This document shows positions 21,608 to 32,912 of a DNA stretch of 64,000 nucleotides, one piece after another. The position numbers and the translations under genes are program-made. Source of the DNA: Sialis fuliginosa (lineage: Eukaryota; Arthropoda; Insecta; Megaloptera; Sialidae); the NCBI GenBank assembly GCA_961205875.1, contig OY540813.1:3753001-3817000 (forward strand), read 5' to 3'. How positions within the stretch are numbered: position 1 is the stretch's first letter; every line of letters starts with the position of its first letter. The notes under the pieces are model-generated. The model searched no databases. It saw nothing but the letters and a program-made list of their open reading frames with translations, and was not told the origin of the DNA.

Positions 21608-22409
21608 GATTTTGCGTTTGATGTAAGATTATTTTAATTCGAATGGGTTTGAAATCATACTTATTTTCGAGTATTGGACTGAATACATCAACAATGCAAT
21701 TACCAACGTTCTGGAGTTTTAGTATACATAGATAGGTATGAATTGATGACAGAAAAATCAGCAATATCGGTAACAAAAAAAAACCTCGGAAACGATTGAG
21801 TTAATTTCTTCTGTTTCTAAAATTAATTTAATTGTGTATTGGCTAGACTTACATTTCATAAAAAAAGTTATTTAAACACTAATAACTTCTACATAGTCGT
21901 TATAGAAACAAAATTACTAATAACCATGATATGTGAAACGGTGCGATTTATGGACTTTTCAATGTTCTCCCCCCTCCTCGCCCCTCTACCACCAACGCCT
22001 CACCCCACTGACGTCACGTCCCATCGAAACCGTTGTTCCACAGATGCAAGGTGTGGCGAACTTGTAAAAAGTTATTTTTAAGTTGCTTGAGTTATGCGAG
22101 TTGAAGATTGTTTTTTAAAGAAACGTTATTGGTGGATTTTAATATAAGGGTATTAAAAATGGTGAGGATATGTGTAAAGAGGTATAGTTTTATATTAAAT
22201 CTTGTAAGATAAAGTATGCATATTATTTTTTAGGTGTTATGCTTTTATATATTAATTTTATTGCCGAAAGAATCCACAAAGAATTTTTATTATATTTTAA
22301 ACACTTGCAGAATTTTTTTTTAGAAAATTGTATTTAACCATTTACCCACATATCTGTACTTATATATCGACGCCTCTTATGAAGATTAGCACGTTTTATT
22401 TTTAACCGA
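21608..22409. other. No gene; C-rich patch near 21970-22030
   Basis: The patch contains CCCCCCTCCTCGCCCCTCTA and a TGACGTCACG CRE-like site (22009-22018). Otherwise AT-rich and featureless. Confidence 0.4.
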
Positions 22410-22760
22410 CTTTAAAAAAAGAGAAGATTCTCAATTCGATAATATATTTTTTTTTATGTATGTTCAGCCATAACTTTCACAAATATGCACAGGTTTGGAT
22501 GATTTTTGTTAAGTTGAAAGAGTATACTCCCAACTTGGTCTCATATAAATTTTATCAGAAACTGACCATAGACTTCAAAGATACACCACTCAAAAGAAAA
22601 AAAAACTATTCAAGAAAAAAAATAAAACTGATTTAAAAAAAACCTTAAAATAAGTACTGAAAAGTAGGTATATACAAATAAAATTTAACAGTTTTTGAAA
22701 TCGATGCCAAGCTATTCAAAAAACCGACTTCAAAAACTGTTTAATTTAATTATTATTATA
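22410..22760 (+). repeat. GTCGGTT repeat copy (opposite orientation)
   Basis: 'TTAACCGACTTTAAAAAAAG', 'GATTCTCAATTCGATAATAT', 'TTTATGTATGTTCAGCC' and later 'CCGACTTCAAAAACTGTTTA' are the landmarks of this widespread insect repeat; compare 14590-14930 and 33685-33905. Confidence 0.6.
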
Positions 22761-23110
22761 TAGTGTTTTTTACTAAATGTTTTTTATATAAATCTAAGGT
22801 TTGTAAAAATAAAATTACATTAATATACTAGAACCAAGTAAAAGCAATAAGCGAACCAAGAAAAAATCTAGAAAATGAAGCAACAGTTCCATTTTCCGAC
22901 TAGAAATTAAACCACCTCAATCACTAATAAATGAATCGCGTCGTCTACAAGAAAATCAATCTGCTTGCAACAATTCACAAAAAAAACTCGATCTGCATTG
23001 ACAGATGGATGCAGTCAGTCCTGGGGCCGACCGTCCGCCCATGCGAATGATTTCAATCTCTCCATTTTAAATAGAATCATGTTTTATCAGGGCCGGACTA
23101 ACTAATATAC
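22761..23110. other. Unique sequence, no gene
   Basis: A GC-richer patch at 22985-23060 (GTCAGTCCTGGGGCCGACCG) looks single-copy. No supported frame. Confidence 0.4.
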
Positions 23111-23370
23111 AGGATGGTCCGGTTTGGGATACCGATATACTAACTACTGGCTCAAAAAATCTGAAAAAAAATTGGTAACGAGGGACTATTAAAGACAAAT
23201 ACTAAAGTAAACAATATCATTTTAAATTTTGGAATAATAGGGAGGGGTGTCATAAATTTTTTTATTTTTATTATCAGGCATGTGGGGTATTGAAACTCTA
23301 TAAAATGGCGCCAGCAAGGGGCTAAAAGCATCATTTTATTTTGTTCCCTCCCCCTGAATTTCATGTTTCA
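23111..23370 (+). mobile_element. Fragment sharing the CAGGATGGTCCGG end
   Basis: 'TACAGGATGGTCCGGTTTGG' matches the left end of 40259-41390 and the inverted end at 39827, but the interior differs after about 30 bp ('ACCGATATACTAACTACTGG'). Either a diverged relative sharing only its terminus or a fragment joined to other sequence. The right end is not found. Confidence 0.55.
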
Positions 23371-23719
23371 TTGTTGGTATGGTATGTTTTTTTTAATTGT
23401 TTGTTGAAATTTAATGTTAATTCCGAAAAATTATAATTGTAGGATTAACGTATTATGATAAAAATGTATTATTTGTTATTTGTGGAATATGATTTTCAGC
23501 TTCTCTATTTATTTATTCTTTTGTGACAAATTGTTTGAAGAAAATATACTACTTGAAAGTGAGGTTATGTATTTTATTTATTGTTTTGAAATGAACTTAA
23601 TAAACCACTATTATTACAATTAATATCAATTTTTACAAGAAAAACATCCTTCAAAAAACGATAGTTTCAAAAGTCTAAGGCGTGTGCATTTTATGGCCAA
23701 GCCATGATATTATTTGGAT
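23371..23719. other. No feature recognised
   Basis: AT-rich sequence without recognisable signals. Confidence 0.45.
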
Positions 23720-23940
23720 CTTTTATCGTAGGTAACTAAGTCCGATCCTTCTCTCCGTCACCCCAAAGCGCCCTGACCGCACACGTTCCGTCTGTAGAGC
23801 GATTGTTTGCGTTACATAGTGGCGATCCACTCGATTCGCACTCTCGATGGCTATAGGAATCATCATTATTCGCTCGCTGGTGTGATTGGAAAAAGAGAAC
23901 TGGAATGGATGCACTTCCAAGTGTGTCTGGTTTTTTTTCA
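23720..23940. other. Unique GC-rich island
   Basis: Higher-GC, non-repeated stretch including 'CACCCCAAAGCGCCCTGACC' and 'CATCATTATTCGCTCGCTGG'. A 72-codon minus-strand frame spans it (HLEVHPFQFSFSNHTSERIM...) with no recognised domain. It could be conserved regulatory DNA or an exon; I cannot decide. Confidence 0.3.
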
Positions 23941-24249
23941 TTTTTTTTTTTTAGTCGACGGGTGAATTTTTATATTGTCTTTTTCGTTTGTTGACTGTGG
24001 GGTTGGTGTGGAATAAAAATAAAGAAAAATGTTACTTTATAAGCTTAAATGTCTGTTCGAAATTTATTCGTTTTAATCAAGGACAACCAAAATTGTTTTC
24101 TTTTAACTTGTATTGTATTGTAACTAAAAAATCTTATTGAAACTTAATTTAAAAAATTTAAGATATATTTTAACCATGTCGATTAGTTTCCCTAATTGAG
24201 GAAAATTAAATGACATAATTTTACAACTTTTATCTAAATCTATTACCCA

Positions 24250-24595
24250 TTTGATTTTTTTGTCTTATACATTTTTCGGCACAAAAATTAACATATGTCC
24301 ATTCTCAGAATGCAAGCAATCTTCTAACTAACAAACAGACAGAGATGCAGACACACTTTTGTATTTATATTAGTACGGAATAAAAATAATTAGAATCATA
24401 AATGCTGGATTTCATAAAAAAATCTATAAAAGAAAATGAATAGATCTTATTTGATACTGACAAGGAAGTGGGGGGGAGGCTATGTTCTTCCTTTACCTCC
24501 CAGCCAAATTTCATCAAGATCGGTTCAGCAGTTTAACCGTGAAAAAGTAACAAACAAATAGACAGACACACATTCAACAATTTTTATTTACAAAA
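24250..24595 (-). repeat. Two reverse copies of the lepidopteran-type repeat
   Basis: 24285-24375 ('TTCTCAGAATGCAAGC', 'ACAAACAGACAGAGA') and 24480-24590 ('TTTCATCAAGATCGGTTCAG', 'CAGTTTAACCGTGAAAAAGT') are reverse-strand pieces of the repeat seen at 2730, 28265 and 63690. Confidence 0.65.
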
Positions 24596-24644
24596 TTTTG
24601 TAATGTCCTATCTTTCTTAACTATTCCACATATCTGATTTGGAT

Positions 24645-24795
24645 ATGGATCTTGGTGTAAGCTGCGTCAGTTTGGTCGTGTTATCGGCCAACGTTTCGTC
24701 GCACATTGCAGTGTACATCTTCAGGGTTTTTAGAAGAGGCCTGAAGATGTCCATACTGAAATTGAAACAGCTTACACCTAGAAGCCAAGATCCAT
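24645..24795. repeat. Repeat D, copy 2
   Basis: Shares 'GTGTTATCGGCCAACGTTTC' and 'CACATTGCAGTG' with 13084-13233 and ends with an inverse 'CAGCTTACACCTAGAAGCCA'. The centre differs, with its own small hairpin (CATCTTCAGG...CCTGAAGATG). Confidence 0.6.
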
Positions 24796-24964
24796 AAGGT
24801 TTACATAATAATAACAATATCCTGTTAAAAAATGTACCAAAGAATAAACAAACAACATTTTTTTCAATTCCTCCGCCACTGGTGCAAAGGGTAATCTATC
24901 CAAACTTTAAACGAGTTTGTTTTTATTTTGCAAAGTAGAGAGAACAAAGCGTTGGCAATTGGAG

Positions 24965-25155
24965 TTCGCTGAAAGTTTCGTAATCTGGGCCTCGTTCTGG
25001 AGGGATTAATGTTCTCACTGTATTTCATTTGCGCCTCGATTGGCGGATTTGAGATGCGAGAGCCTGACTCCCTCCCAACCGCGCTGTGTACACTCTCAAA
25101 CCGCGCCGACCGATCGCCGATGTCTCCACGCGATTTAGCTAATGTGTTTCCACTA
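24965..25155. other. Unique GC-rich island
   Basis: Not repeated in the window and clearly richer in GC: 'TCTGGGCCTCGTTCTGGAGG', 'GCGCCTCGATTGGCGG', 'CGCGCCGACCGATCGCCGAT'. A plus frame (25009-25203) is open for 64 codons from an ATG but turns into a GT microsatellite translation at its end. A conserved non-coding element is as likely as an exon. Confidence 0.3.
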
Positions 25156-25304
25156 GGAAAATTCTTTGCGTTTATATATACGTGTGTGTGTGTTTGTTTA
25201 TGATGGTATTATATTGCTTTATTAGAAGCTTATATGTTTCTTTTGCATTTGCAGTAGATTTATGGCCTTATATATAATATATAGGTTATTCGATCATTAG
25301 TTTT

Positions 25305-25568
25305 TTGAAAATAAAATTCCCTGACTTTTCCCTGACCACTCGGGGGCAAGAAGTGATCGAGGGGCCCCTAGAATGTGCAAAAAAATTTGAAGACTTTTTT
25401 GCTCGTCAACTTAAATTTATACACTTTTTTTTCTTCACTGAAAAAAAATTAATAAATTCCCTGACTTTTCAGAATTTTAAAGAAATTCCCTGACTTTCCC
25501 TGACCACTTTACGCTACCTTGACTTTTTCCCGATTTTCCCTGACTTTCCAGAAAGTGGACACCCTGAC
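25305..25568 (-). mobile_element. Fragment of a CCCTGACTTT hAT-like element
   Basis: The right edge, read in reverse, gives 'CAGGGTGTCCACTTTCTGG' and then 'AAAGTCAGGGAAAATCGG', a terminus I know from many invertebrate hAT-type repeats. Inside are several 'TTCCCTGACTTTTCCCTGAC' words and 'GATCGAGGGGCCCC', also seen at the end of 42399-43067. The other end is not found. Confidence 0.5.
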
Positions 25569-27165
25569 AATGTATTTTTATGAATAACACATTTATTTTA
25601 CAAATTTAAAAAAATAAAATTCGACTATGGTTTTTTAAGTAATTAAAAATAGAGTTTTTAATACACGGTAAATGAGAGAACTCGCCGAAAGTGCCCATTT
25701 ATTGAAATTCTAAGCGTTTTAAATATTTATTTTTTTTACAAAAATCAACATTTAAAAATATCAATTAAATAGCAATATATTACCCTACTACTAAGCTGTC
25801 GAAAAAGGAACAACCAAGCCGATAACTAGCATTATTAGAACATAATTTTGATCTCTACAAAATGATGTCCTTTTTTATTAGTAATATGAACCTTAGTACT
25901 AAAGAATAATTTTTCCATGTAAATTAAATGAAAACAAGACCCCACCCTTGTGGCACCTCTTAAAATCGAACTACAGGATAATCCTTGTGGGGGGATTTAT
26001 TTTGGGTTATAAACTACCTTATTTCGTAATGAAAGCAAGGAAAAAATAATATCGATTTTTTCTACACATCTTAATGTATATTTAATATTAAGATAGAGGG
26101 GGAAGGAGGTAAAACATGGGAAAAATAACTAATATATAATAGTGTGCTCTAACTTGAGCATATTATTACGAATATAATATTTAATATATAAGAAATTTAA
26201 GGAAATACCAATAAATGAACACAGAACATATCGAAAAGTTGATATAATTTAAGAAATGTATACACATATATTTTTCCATAATACGAACTTAAATCAACGC
26301 AAGTAATCAGTTCTCTATACTTCGATATGCTTGCTTCAGTTTCTGGGAAAGAAACATTTTTCACGGAATTGTCGATAGCAAATTATATGCCACGAGCACG
26401 CCATGTCGTAAAACAATCGTGAAAAAAATAATTGGACTTAATACGGAGGTAAATTTTTCCATTATATTCATTGAATTTTTTTGATAAAACTTTTATATTA
26501 ATGATTGATTTTTTCGTGGTTTTATATTATCGGTTTTCAAAGCATAGATTGACTTTAATGAATCTTGAATAAGTAATGAATATTAATATATTTAATCGTA
26601 ATAGTGGTTAAGAAAAAAAAATAAAAAAAAAGTATTTTGCTGTTTTTTTAAATTTATTTAACCCGATTGTGTTAGTTCTGATTTTTACCACTGAAGGCGT
26701 CGCTACCATCGACACATACCAATGGTTTAAATTAATTCAAAATTTCAAAATGTATTTTGAATTTGAAAATAAAATTTCAATTCATTACAATTATCATACG
26801 TTCGACTAAATTTTTTGTTAAAAATAAATCATTTTATGCATTCGCATAAAGAAATAAACATAAAATAGAAGATGCGATAAAATATCCAAATAGAAGAATC
26901 CTATGACATAGTTATTAATGGTTATTTTTTTTATATAGAAATGAAGATAAAACATGGATACATCTCATAAATATTTTAATCACAAAAAGTTGAAGAAAAG
27001 AAAAATATCAAGATAAATTATTCAATTGTTCTACATCCATTATAACAACAACAATCAAAACACAGAAAAAAAGTTTGGAAGTTTAACTTTTTTCACTTAC
27101 TTTTTTGTAAATAATACGATAGCATACAATTTAGTTTGATAAAATCTTTTAACTACCTACTTGTA
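25569..27165. other. No gene seen
   Basis: Long AT-rich stretch. 26290-26430 has somewhat higher complexity ('CACGAGCACGCCATGTCGTA') and may be unique conserved sequence. 26650-26720 ('AACCCGATTGTGTTAGTTCT') is also distinct. No supported coding region. Confidence 0.4.
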
Positions 27166-27167
27166 TA

Positions 27168-27937
27168 CAGGCTGGCTCAACGAAAATAAAACGACCGCGG
27201 TTTTGGCCAGTTAAAATAAGAATTTGAAAAAACACGTCGATTTTGCTTTCAAAGGGGACATCTTTTGCAAGAATCTTTTCAACCCTCTGCGCTATGAGCA
27301 CAACCCTTAAAATTTTAAATAGCATGATAGGGCAAGTGATACCTTATTTGAAAGGTTTTTTTATTCTAAACAAGGTGCTTTTTGTTTTTTTTTAAATTTG
27401 TTGAATTTTAGTCAAGTTATTTACATTTTTAATTCCATGAATGCATTTATTTTCTGATCAACAAAACAAACATTTAGAACTAAAATTCACAAAAATTTAC
27501 TAACATCCTAAACTTTAATTAATTCAATAAATGTTAAAATTGAACTCCGCTAGCTTTCATACAAAAATACAAGTTATGCTTAAAATTATTTCTCATTTGT
27601 TGAAACGTTTGGGGAGTAAGTTGGCGACATTCCTCGATAATAAGCCACTTTGTTTTGAATTTTAGTTGTAAATTGTTGTTTTGTTGATTTGAAAAAAACA
27701 AAAAGCACCTTGTTTAGAATGAAAAAACCTTTCAAATGAGGTATCACTTGCCCTATCATACTATTAAAAATTGTAAGGGTTGTGCTCATAACGCAAAGGG
27801 TTAAAAAGATTCTTACAAAAATTTTATTACAAAAGATGCCCCCCTTGAAAGCAAAATCGACGTGTTCGAGCGTTTTTTCAAAATCTTATTTTAACTGGCC
27901 GAAACCGCGGCCGTTTCGTTTTCGTTGGGCCACCCTG
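27168..27937. mobile_element. TA-flanked foldback element, about 770 bp
   Basis: Ends 'CAGGCTGGCTCAACGAAAAT' and, from the right, 'CAGGGTGGCCCAACGAAAAC', each bordered by TA. The inverted arms run about 225-240 bp with words such as 'AACAAGGTGCTTTTTGTTTT', 'GATAGGGCAAGTGATACC' and 'CACGTCGATTTTGCTTTCAA' on both sides, around a roughly 300-bp centre. Arms about 85-90% alike by eye. Small open frames inside have no domain. TA duplications suggest Tc1/mariner-type mobilisation. Confidence 0.85.
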
Positions 27938-28264
27938 TATATTCCTTTTTTACTTTTCTTTGATAAATTAATTTTGAAAACTATCCTTTAAAACTTTAAA
28001 TGAATTTATAATTTTGAATATTTGTTATGTGTATTATAAATCGAAAACTTTGTATGTATAGCAATAAATAATGATTCAAAATAAATACGAGAACATTAAT
28101 AATAATAATTCCATCGATCATGTAATCTACGTACAATAACAATGACTGTTGTTTTTTTTTTGCTGTGTATTTTCTTACATGACACTGAACATTGTAAGAT
28201 TTATTAATGCAACAGTGTGGATATTAAACATTTTTTTTACATTCTTATTTTTATGTTTTACTTT

Positions 28265-28410
28265 TTATCCATATTAGATAAAAGAGAAAGTAACTTTGTC
28301 TATTTGTAATCTTTTCATGGCTAAACCGATCTTGTTGAAATTTAGCAGGAAGATAGCTTGCATTCTGAATAGGACATAGGCTACTTTGTATCCCTAAAAA
28401 TTGATTACAT
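28265..28410 (+). repeat. Lepidopteran-type dispersed repeat
   Basis: Words 'GAAAGTAACTTTGTCT', 'TTTTCATGGCTAAACCGATC', 'GGAAGATAGCTTGCATTCTG' and 'GGCTACTTTGTATCCC' in the usual order. Confidence 0.65.
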
Positions 28411-28984
28411 AAAAAAAAGTTCAAATTTAACAGCTAGTGTTTTATAAAAATAAAATTTTCGATCCAAAAACCACGAACATTAAAAAAGTTATGGCTACTA
28501 ATTTTTTACTAGGATTGTATAAATTAGCTTAAATTCGGGACGACACCATTTGAATTTTATACGGGACGAGACCGAAACTAGACTCAATTTTATTCTTGTT
28601 CAAGAAAATTTTTGTTGTTGTTTCCCCATGAATATTTGTATATTATGATTACTAATAAATACAATACAAACAGGGCTATAAAATAAAATAAATTATTTTT
28701 TAGTATAGCCCCATAATAATTACAATTGAAAGTTGAAAATAATTTTGAAGCCGTGTTGAATACCGACATTACTTTTAAAAAGCAAATTGCGACATTTAAA
28801 ACAAACTACATTTTTGAACGACTATCATTCCTGAACTATAAGTTTTAGAAATATACCTACTGGAAGTAACTTTCAGATAGGAACTTTTATTATCTGTAAA
28901 ATTGTTCGTCTTAATTTTTGCGCTACCTTGCATTTTTTCGCTGCATCGAAAATTTAAGCGAAAATGACACTTAATTTTTCGTTT
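28411..28984. other. No gene; third GGGACGAGACCG copy
   Basis: 28535-28600 ('TTCGGGACGACACC', 'ACGGGACGAGACCGAAACTA') echoes 3165-3235 and 5700-5775. Nothing else recognised. Confidence 0.4.
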
Positions 28985-29160
28985 TTGTGAACTGAAATGT
29001 ATACATTAAACCTGTTTGTTAACTTTTCACGGCTAAACTACTGAACCGATCTTGATTAAATTTGGCAGGGAGATAGTTTGTATTCTAAGAAAGAACATAG
29101 ACTACTTTGTATCCAAAAATTGATTAGATATAAAAAAATTACAAATTTCACGCGGGTAAC
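28985..29160 (+). repeat. Lepidopteran-type dispersed repeat
   Basis: 'CTGTTTGTTAACTTTTCACG', 'CTACTGAACCGATCTTGATT', 'GGCAGGGAGATAGTTTGTAT' and 'GACTACTTTGTATCC' follow the same order as 2730-2875 and 28265-28410. Confidence 0.65.
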
Positions 29161-29540
29161 AAATAAATAAATTCATATCCAGGCCTCTGATTACAACCCT
29201 TAATGCACGTCTAAATTTTGATAACCACTAGAGCACACAATGTTGCGTGTACGTCAGTCGTAAAGTAAACGACATCACGGGCTTCCCTGTCATCCTCTTT
29301 CTCTTCGGTAGACGTTTCACTTGTGAATCGATATAATTAGCTACGCAATATCGTAAACGCTATAGTTGTAACTGTATAATCATAATTGTTGCTCCAATCG
29401 TCTTGTTTATGGTAATGTTGGTACGATTTTATAGGGGATTTTTTGTTTTTGTTTTTCATGATTTATTATTTTTTTTGGCGTTTTTGTAGTTAACCCTTTC
29501 GTTACGGTTTCTTTAAAATAAACATATGTGAATAAGTATA
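29161..29540. other. No gene; small unique patch
   Basis: 29225-29330 has raised GC ('ACGACATCACGGGCTTCCCT') and looks single-copy. No frame or splice pattern supports a gene. Confidence 0.4.
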
Positions 29541-29542
29541 TA

Positions 29543-29915
29543 AGGTAAAAGCACCAGTTATGGCCGCTATAAGAGCAAGTTTTCGGTTTTTTTGGATTAA
29601 TTGGCTTGTTTTTTTAATTCCCATGACCTCATGTTACTAATAAAACAAATAACTCTTTATTTAATCAATTTAATTACCAAATTCCGCAAATATAATTTGT
29701 TTTTTTAAATTATAGCCTTTTATTTTGTTCATATTTTTTCTCCAGTAATGGCAAAGGTAAAACCAGTAATGAGCACGCAGTGATGGACACTTGCTAATGA
29801 TTACAAAATGATAAGTACTACGACACAAAAGATATAAAAGAAAGAATCGTCAAATTTGAAACAATGTAAAGCAATTGCTATAATAATATAATAATGAATA
29901 ATAAATTATACTAAT
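29543..29915 (+). mobile_element. AGGTACTGGCACCAG MITE, 3'-truncated copy
   Basis: Left end AGGTAAAAGCACCAGTTATG after TA, then the standard interior ('GCCGCTATAAGAGCAAG', 'ATGGACACTTGCTAATGATT', 'ATAAGTACTACGACA'). It stops at about 29915, where complete copies continue another 170 bp. Confidence 0.8.
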
Positions 29916-30765
29916 AATAATTTTTATATTTTTAAGCATCTAATATTTTATAACGAATATTGTAAAATTGAATTTTCCAAGTTTAAAAATAAATCATACC
30001 GTATAATCAATTCAAATTCACTTGCTCTTTCAAATGTACAAGTAATACTGACATTTGACCTTTGAAAACAAATTTAAAAACAAATCTAAAATAAATTTCT
30101 TATCATCAACCATTTCGCCATTATTCCAACTTCTTCTATCATTTCCCAATCGGTAAAAAAGTGGCCAAAAGCAGTAAAACTTTACAACAGTGACACTTAA
30201 ACTTTTTGTTTACTGTTACTTATCAATTAATATAATTTGTTTAACTGTTGCATGCTCGAACCGTTTCGAAATAAAATTAACAAACATACATACATTATAT
30301 TCTTAATCGTGGAAATACGAAAATTTTATTTTTTTTATTTAATTTAAAAAACTGTAATCAAAAAATTAAAAACTAAAGTTTATAGAGAATATATTCTTAT
30401 ATACTGTAATTTTTTAAAAATTAAATTTATTAATATTTATAAGCAAAATTATGGATATACATTTTTTTTTATAATATTTAATTTATCACACATTAAAACT
30501 GATTAAATGTTTAAATAATTAAGGTCTATAATTTGAGACCAAAACCCGCGTAGATATATTGATTTTAAATTTACGCTAGCGCGCAAAACTGATCTCTGCG
30601 CGTTATATCAAGTTTCTGAAATGCCCACCCAGTATTTGGCCTGAAACACTAGATGTTATTCACGTCAAAAAATATATACTTTCGAATTGAAAATCTCCTC
30701 CTTTTTTGAAGTCGGTTAATATGTAACTGTCGCTATAATTAAACATTTTGAATACCACTGCTTAC
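29916..30765. other. No gene; repeat fragment near the end
   Basis: AT-rich. 30690-30720 ('AAATCTCCTCCTTTTTTGAA GTCGGTTA') is a short piece of the GTCGGTT repeat. 30540-30650 is slightly GC-rich and unique. Confidence 0.4.
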
Positions 30766-30916
30766 CTGCGTAAAAAACCATGAGATGTCAGGATTGGGGA
30801 GCGTTCTTTATTAAATTCATGAATCACTGATGGCTGTCATATCATCCGTCCGTGCCCATCAGGGACCATATCGCCTGCCAGGTGTTTCCCAGGGCCGGGC
30901 ATCACGTATTTAGTGT
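30766..30916 (-). other. Exon-like unique segment, minus strand, 151 nt
   Basis: On the minus strand the segment is preceded by CGATCTCTATTTCAG (good acceptor) and followed by ACGCAG/GTAAGC (near-consensus donor). It is far richer in GC than its surroundings. One frame is open from the acceptor for about 25 codons (TKYVMPGPGKHLAGDMVPDG, then HGRMI) and ends at TGA; the other two close within 13 nt. It could be a 5' or 3' untranslated exon, a last coding exon with a cryptic donor, a regulated (poison) exon, or conserved non-coding DNA. I do not recognise the peptide. Confidence 0.3.
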
Positions 30917-31221
30917 CTGAAATAGAGATCGGGAATCCATTAGCAGCTGACTTGGATATTGCAGATCGTTGGTAAAGCCAGTTGTTTAAGAAATCGATTC
31001 AGAACTGCACTTTTTAAAGGTTTTAATTTATAAAATCTATACTTATATTATAAATGCGAAAGTATATAAATATTGGGGGGGGGGGGGCATTTTTTGGACT
31101 AAATATTTATATAGAATTTAATTATTTTATACAGGATGTCCGTTAAAAAACTGTAAAGTCTCAAAAATGCAATGTTCCGAATCTAAAAAAAATCTCTAAA
31201 TATTAATATTTTATTTTAAAC
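30917..31221. other. Repeat fragments and a poly-G run
   Basis: 31030-31055 ('CTATACTTATATTATAAATG CGAAAGT') is the start of the lepidopteran-type repeat. A 13-G run lies at about 31076-31088. At 31132 'TACAGGATGTCCGTTAAAAA' looks like the end of another TA-flanked element interrupted by the MITE at 31222. Confidence 0.45.
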
Positions 31222-31770
31222 AATTAGAGGGGTATGCAGCAACAAGGAGTTAACTCCAGTTTTTATAATTTGTGGGAAAATAGAAAAAACTGTTAAAAAA
31301 ATGGAGAATGGATTTAAATCGCCTTTGTCTTCGTCCAATTATTTGTCACCTACCACTTCATGTTTTGGCCAAATTCCATTGAGAAATTCGTCAAATTCGC
31401 AATTATAGAGTCAATTTTATTCTGGAGTTAACTCCTTTTTGACCTAAATAGTTGAACATTATTTTCTTTTTAAAGTAAGGAAGCATTGAATAAGAACAAT
31501 TTTCAAGAAAATTGGTTTATTTCAAGAAAGAACACAGTAACGAGTGTACTAACTAAATTCTAAGCCCAAAAAAAAAGAGTCAGCTTCTGGAGTTAACTCC
31601 ATTTTGACCAAAGCGAATGAATTCTAGCGGATACCTTGAGAACTATCAACGGTAGGTAACTCTTTGTTGAACCAAACGAAAGAATGATTTTTTTCCCACA
31701 AGAAACAGTTGTTAACTCTGTTTGGCCTAAAAATGGAGTTAACTCGTTGTTGCTGCAAACCCCTCTAATT
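31222..31770. mobile_element. TIR element with recurring GGAGTTAACTCC palindromes
   Basis: Ends AATTAGAGGGGTATGCAGCA and, from the right, AATTAGAGGGGTTTGCAGCA; the TIR extends about 36 bp through 'ACAASGAGTTAACTCCA'. 549 bp, non-coding. The 12-bp palindrome GGAGTTAACTCC occurs at 31246, 31424 and 31589, with a one-base variant at 31735 and weaker forms near 31652 and 31697. Spacing is about 150-180 bp. The duplication class is unclear because the ends lie in AT-rich sequence. Confidence 0.8.
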
Positions 31771-32779
31771 ATAAAAAAGAACTGATAGTAAGAAATTGAA
31801 TAAATTTTTTTTTATTTACGATTTTTGAAATTCGTGAGAAACCCGTTAATTTTTTTTAATCGTTCTAAAATTTTATTGTGCTCCTTAAAATAAAAAAAAC
31901 TAATGAAACCGGGGAAAAATTATCACACTAACATCTGTACTCAAAACCATCTGTTTCAAAACAATATAAAAATACGTTCTATTTTAGCAAAAGAGAGATA
32001 ATTATCACAGTGAAATATAATATACAATAATCCCGCATGCTAATTGACGTCCGTCCATCTGTGCATAAACAACTCGACATTACGGCAGTTTATTAAATAA
32101 TCATTTATTTCATTTTCATCCGCGAATCCGAAACACACTTATTTTTAACGCCCATTTATCATCCGCAAGCATTACGCCGAGAAAATCGAGCTAAAATGAC
32201 AGCAGAAAGAACCCAAAAAGATAAATATTTAAACATTTTTCATAATTTAATAATAAAATGTGCGAAAAGTTCTGTGCTTTATCAAACGTTTCGCGTCTCA
32301 TGTTTTCTGTGTCTCTGAATACAGTGGCGGTCTTGTAGTAGGGGAAAAAGGGGAGTTTAATTACTAGTTGACTGCAGGGTGTATTTTAAATTTAATTTTT
32401 AGTATTCTGTACCGAAATTGGAAAAAGGGACAGTTATGAAATCAACACTGTATCTATCTGTCTGTCACAGCCTTCTAGCTACTATTTTTAAATCTCTGTT
32501 AAATGTTAGAACTTGTTATTTAAATACTAATTGATTTTACGAGAATTTAGAAAAACTAATTAAAGTAATATTTAAAAAAAGTAGAGTAACAACATTTCTT
32601 TTTGTCGATTTTTTGAATATTCATATTTACGTATTGAAATAATTTTCAAAAACATACACCGCATTTTTTCTACATTAAATAGGTCCCGAAAGCCTTTTTT
32701 CAAATTTTGTAAACAATCAGACGTATCATTTACTAAATTAACCACATCAATTTTACGAATACTTGAAGCAATATTCCTG
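31771..32779. other. No gene seen
   Basis: AT-rich. 32320-32345 ('CAGTGGCGGTCTTGTAGTAG') resembles an hAT-type end without a partner. 32440-32470 has a TCTGTCTG scrap. Otherwise nothing. Confidence 0.4.
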
Positions 32780-32912
32780 ATAATAATGAAAAGAATGTAT
32801 TACGCGATATACTAGAAGGTAGAAAGAGAGGGAATGAGTCATAAACAAACCAACAAATACATTCTCTCTCTTTCTACCTTCTAGTATATCACACAGTACA
32901 TTTTCTGAGTTA
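32780..32912. repeat. Near-perfect hairpin, 31-bp core arms
   Basis: 'GATATACTAGAAGGTAGAAA GAGAGGGAATG' at 32806-32836 is the inverse of 32860-32890 with one mismatch, around a 23-nt loop; weaker pairing extends to about 32780 and 32912. Most likely a tiny MITE or foldback remnant; a microRNA-type hairpin is less likely because the arms are GA/CT-rich and nearly perfectly paired. Confidence 0.75.
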
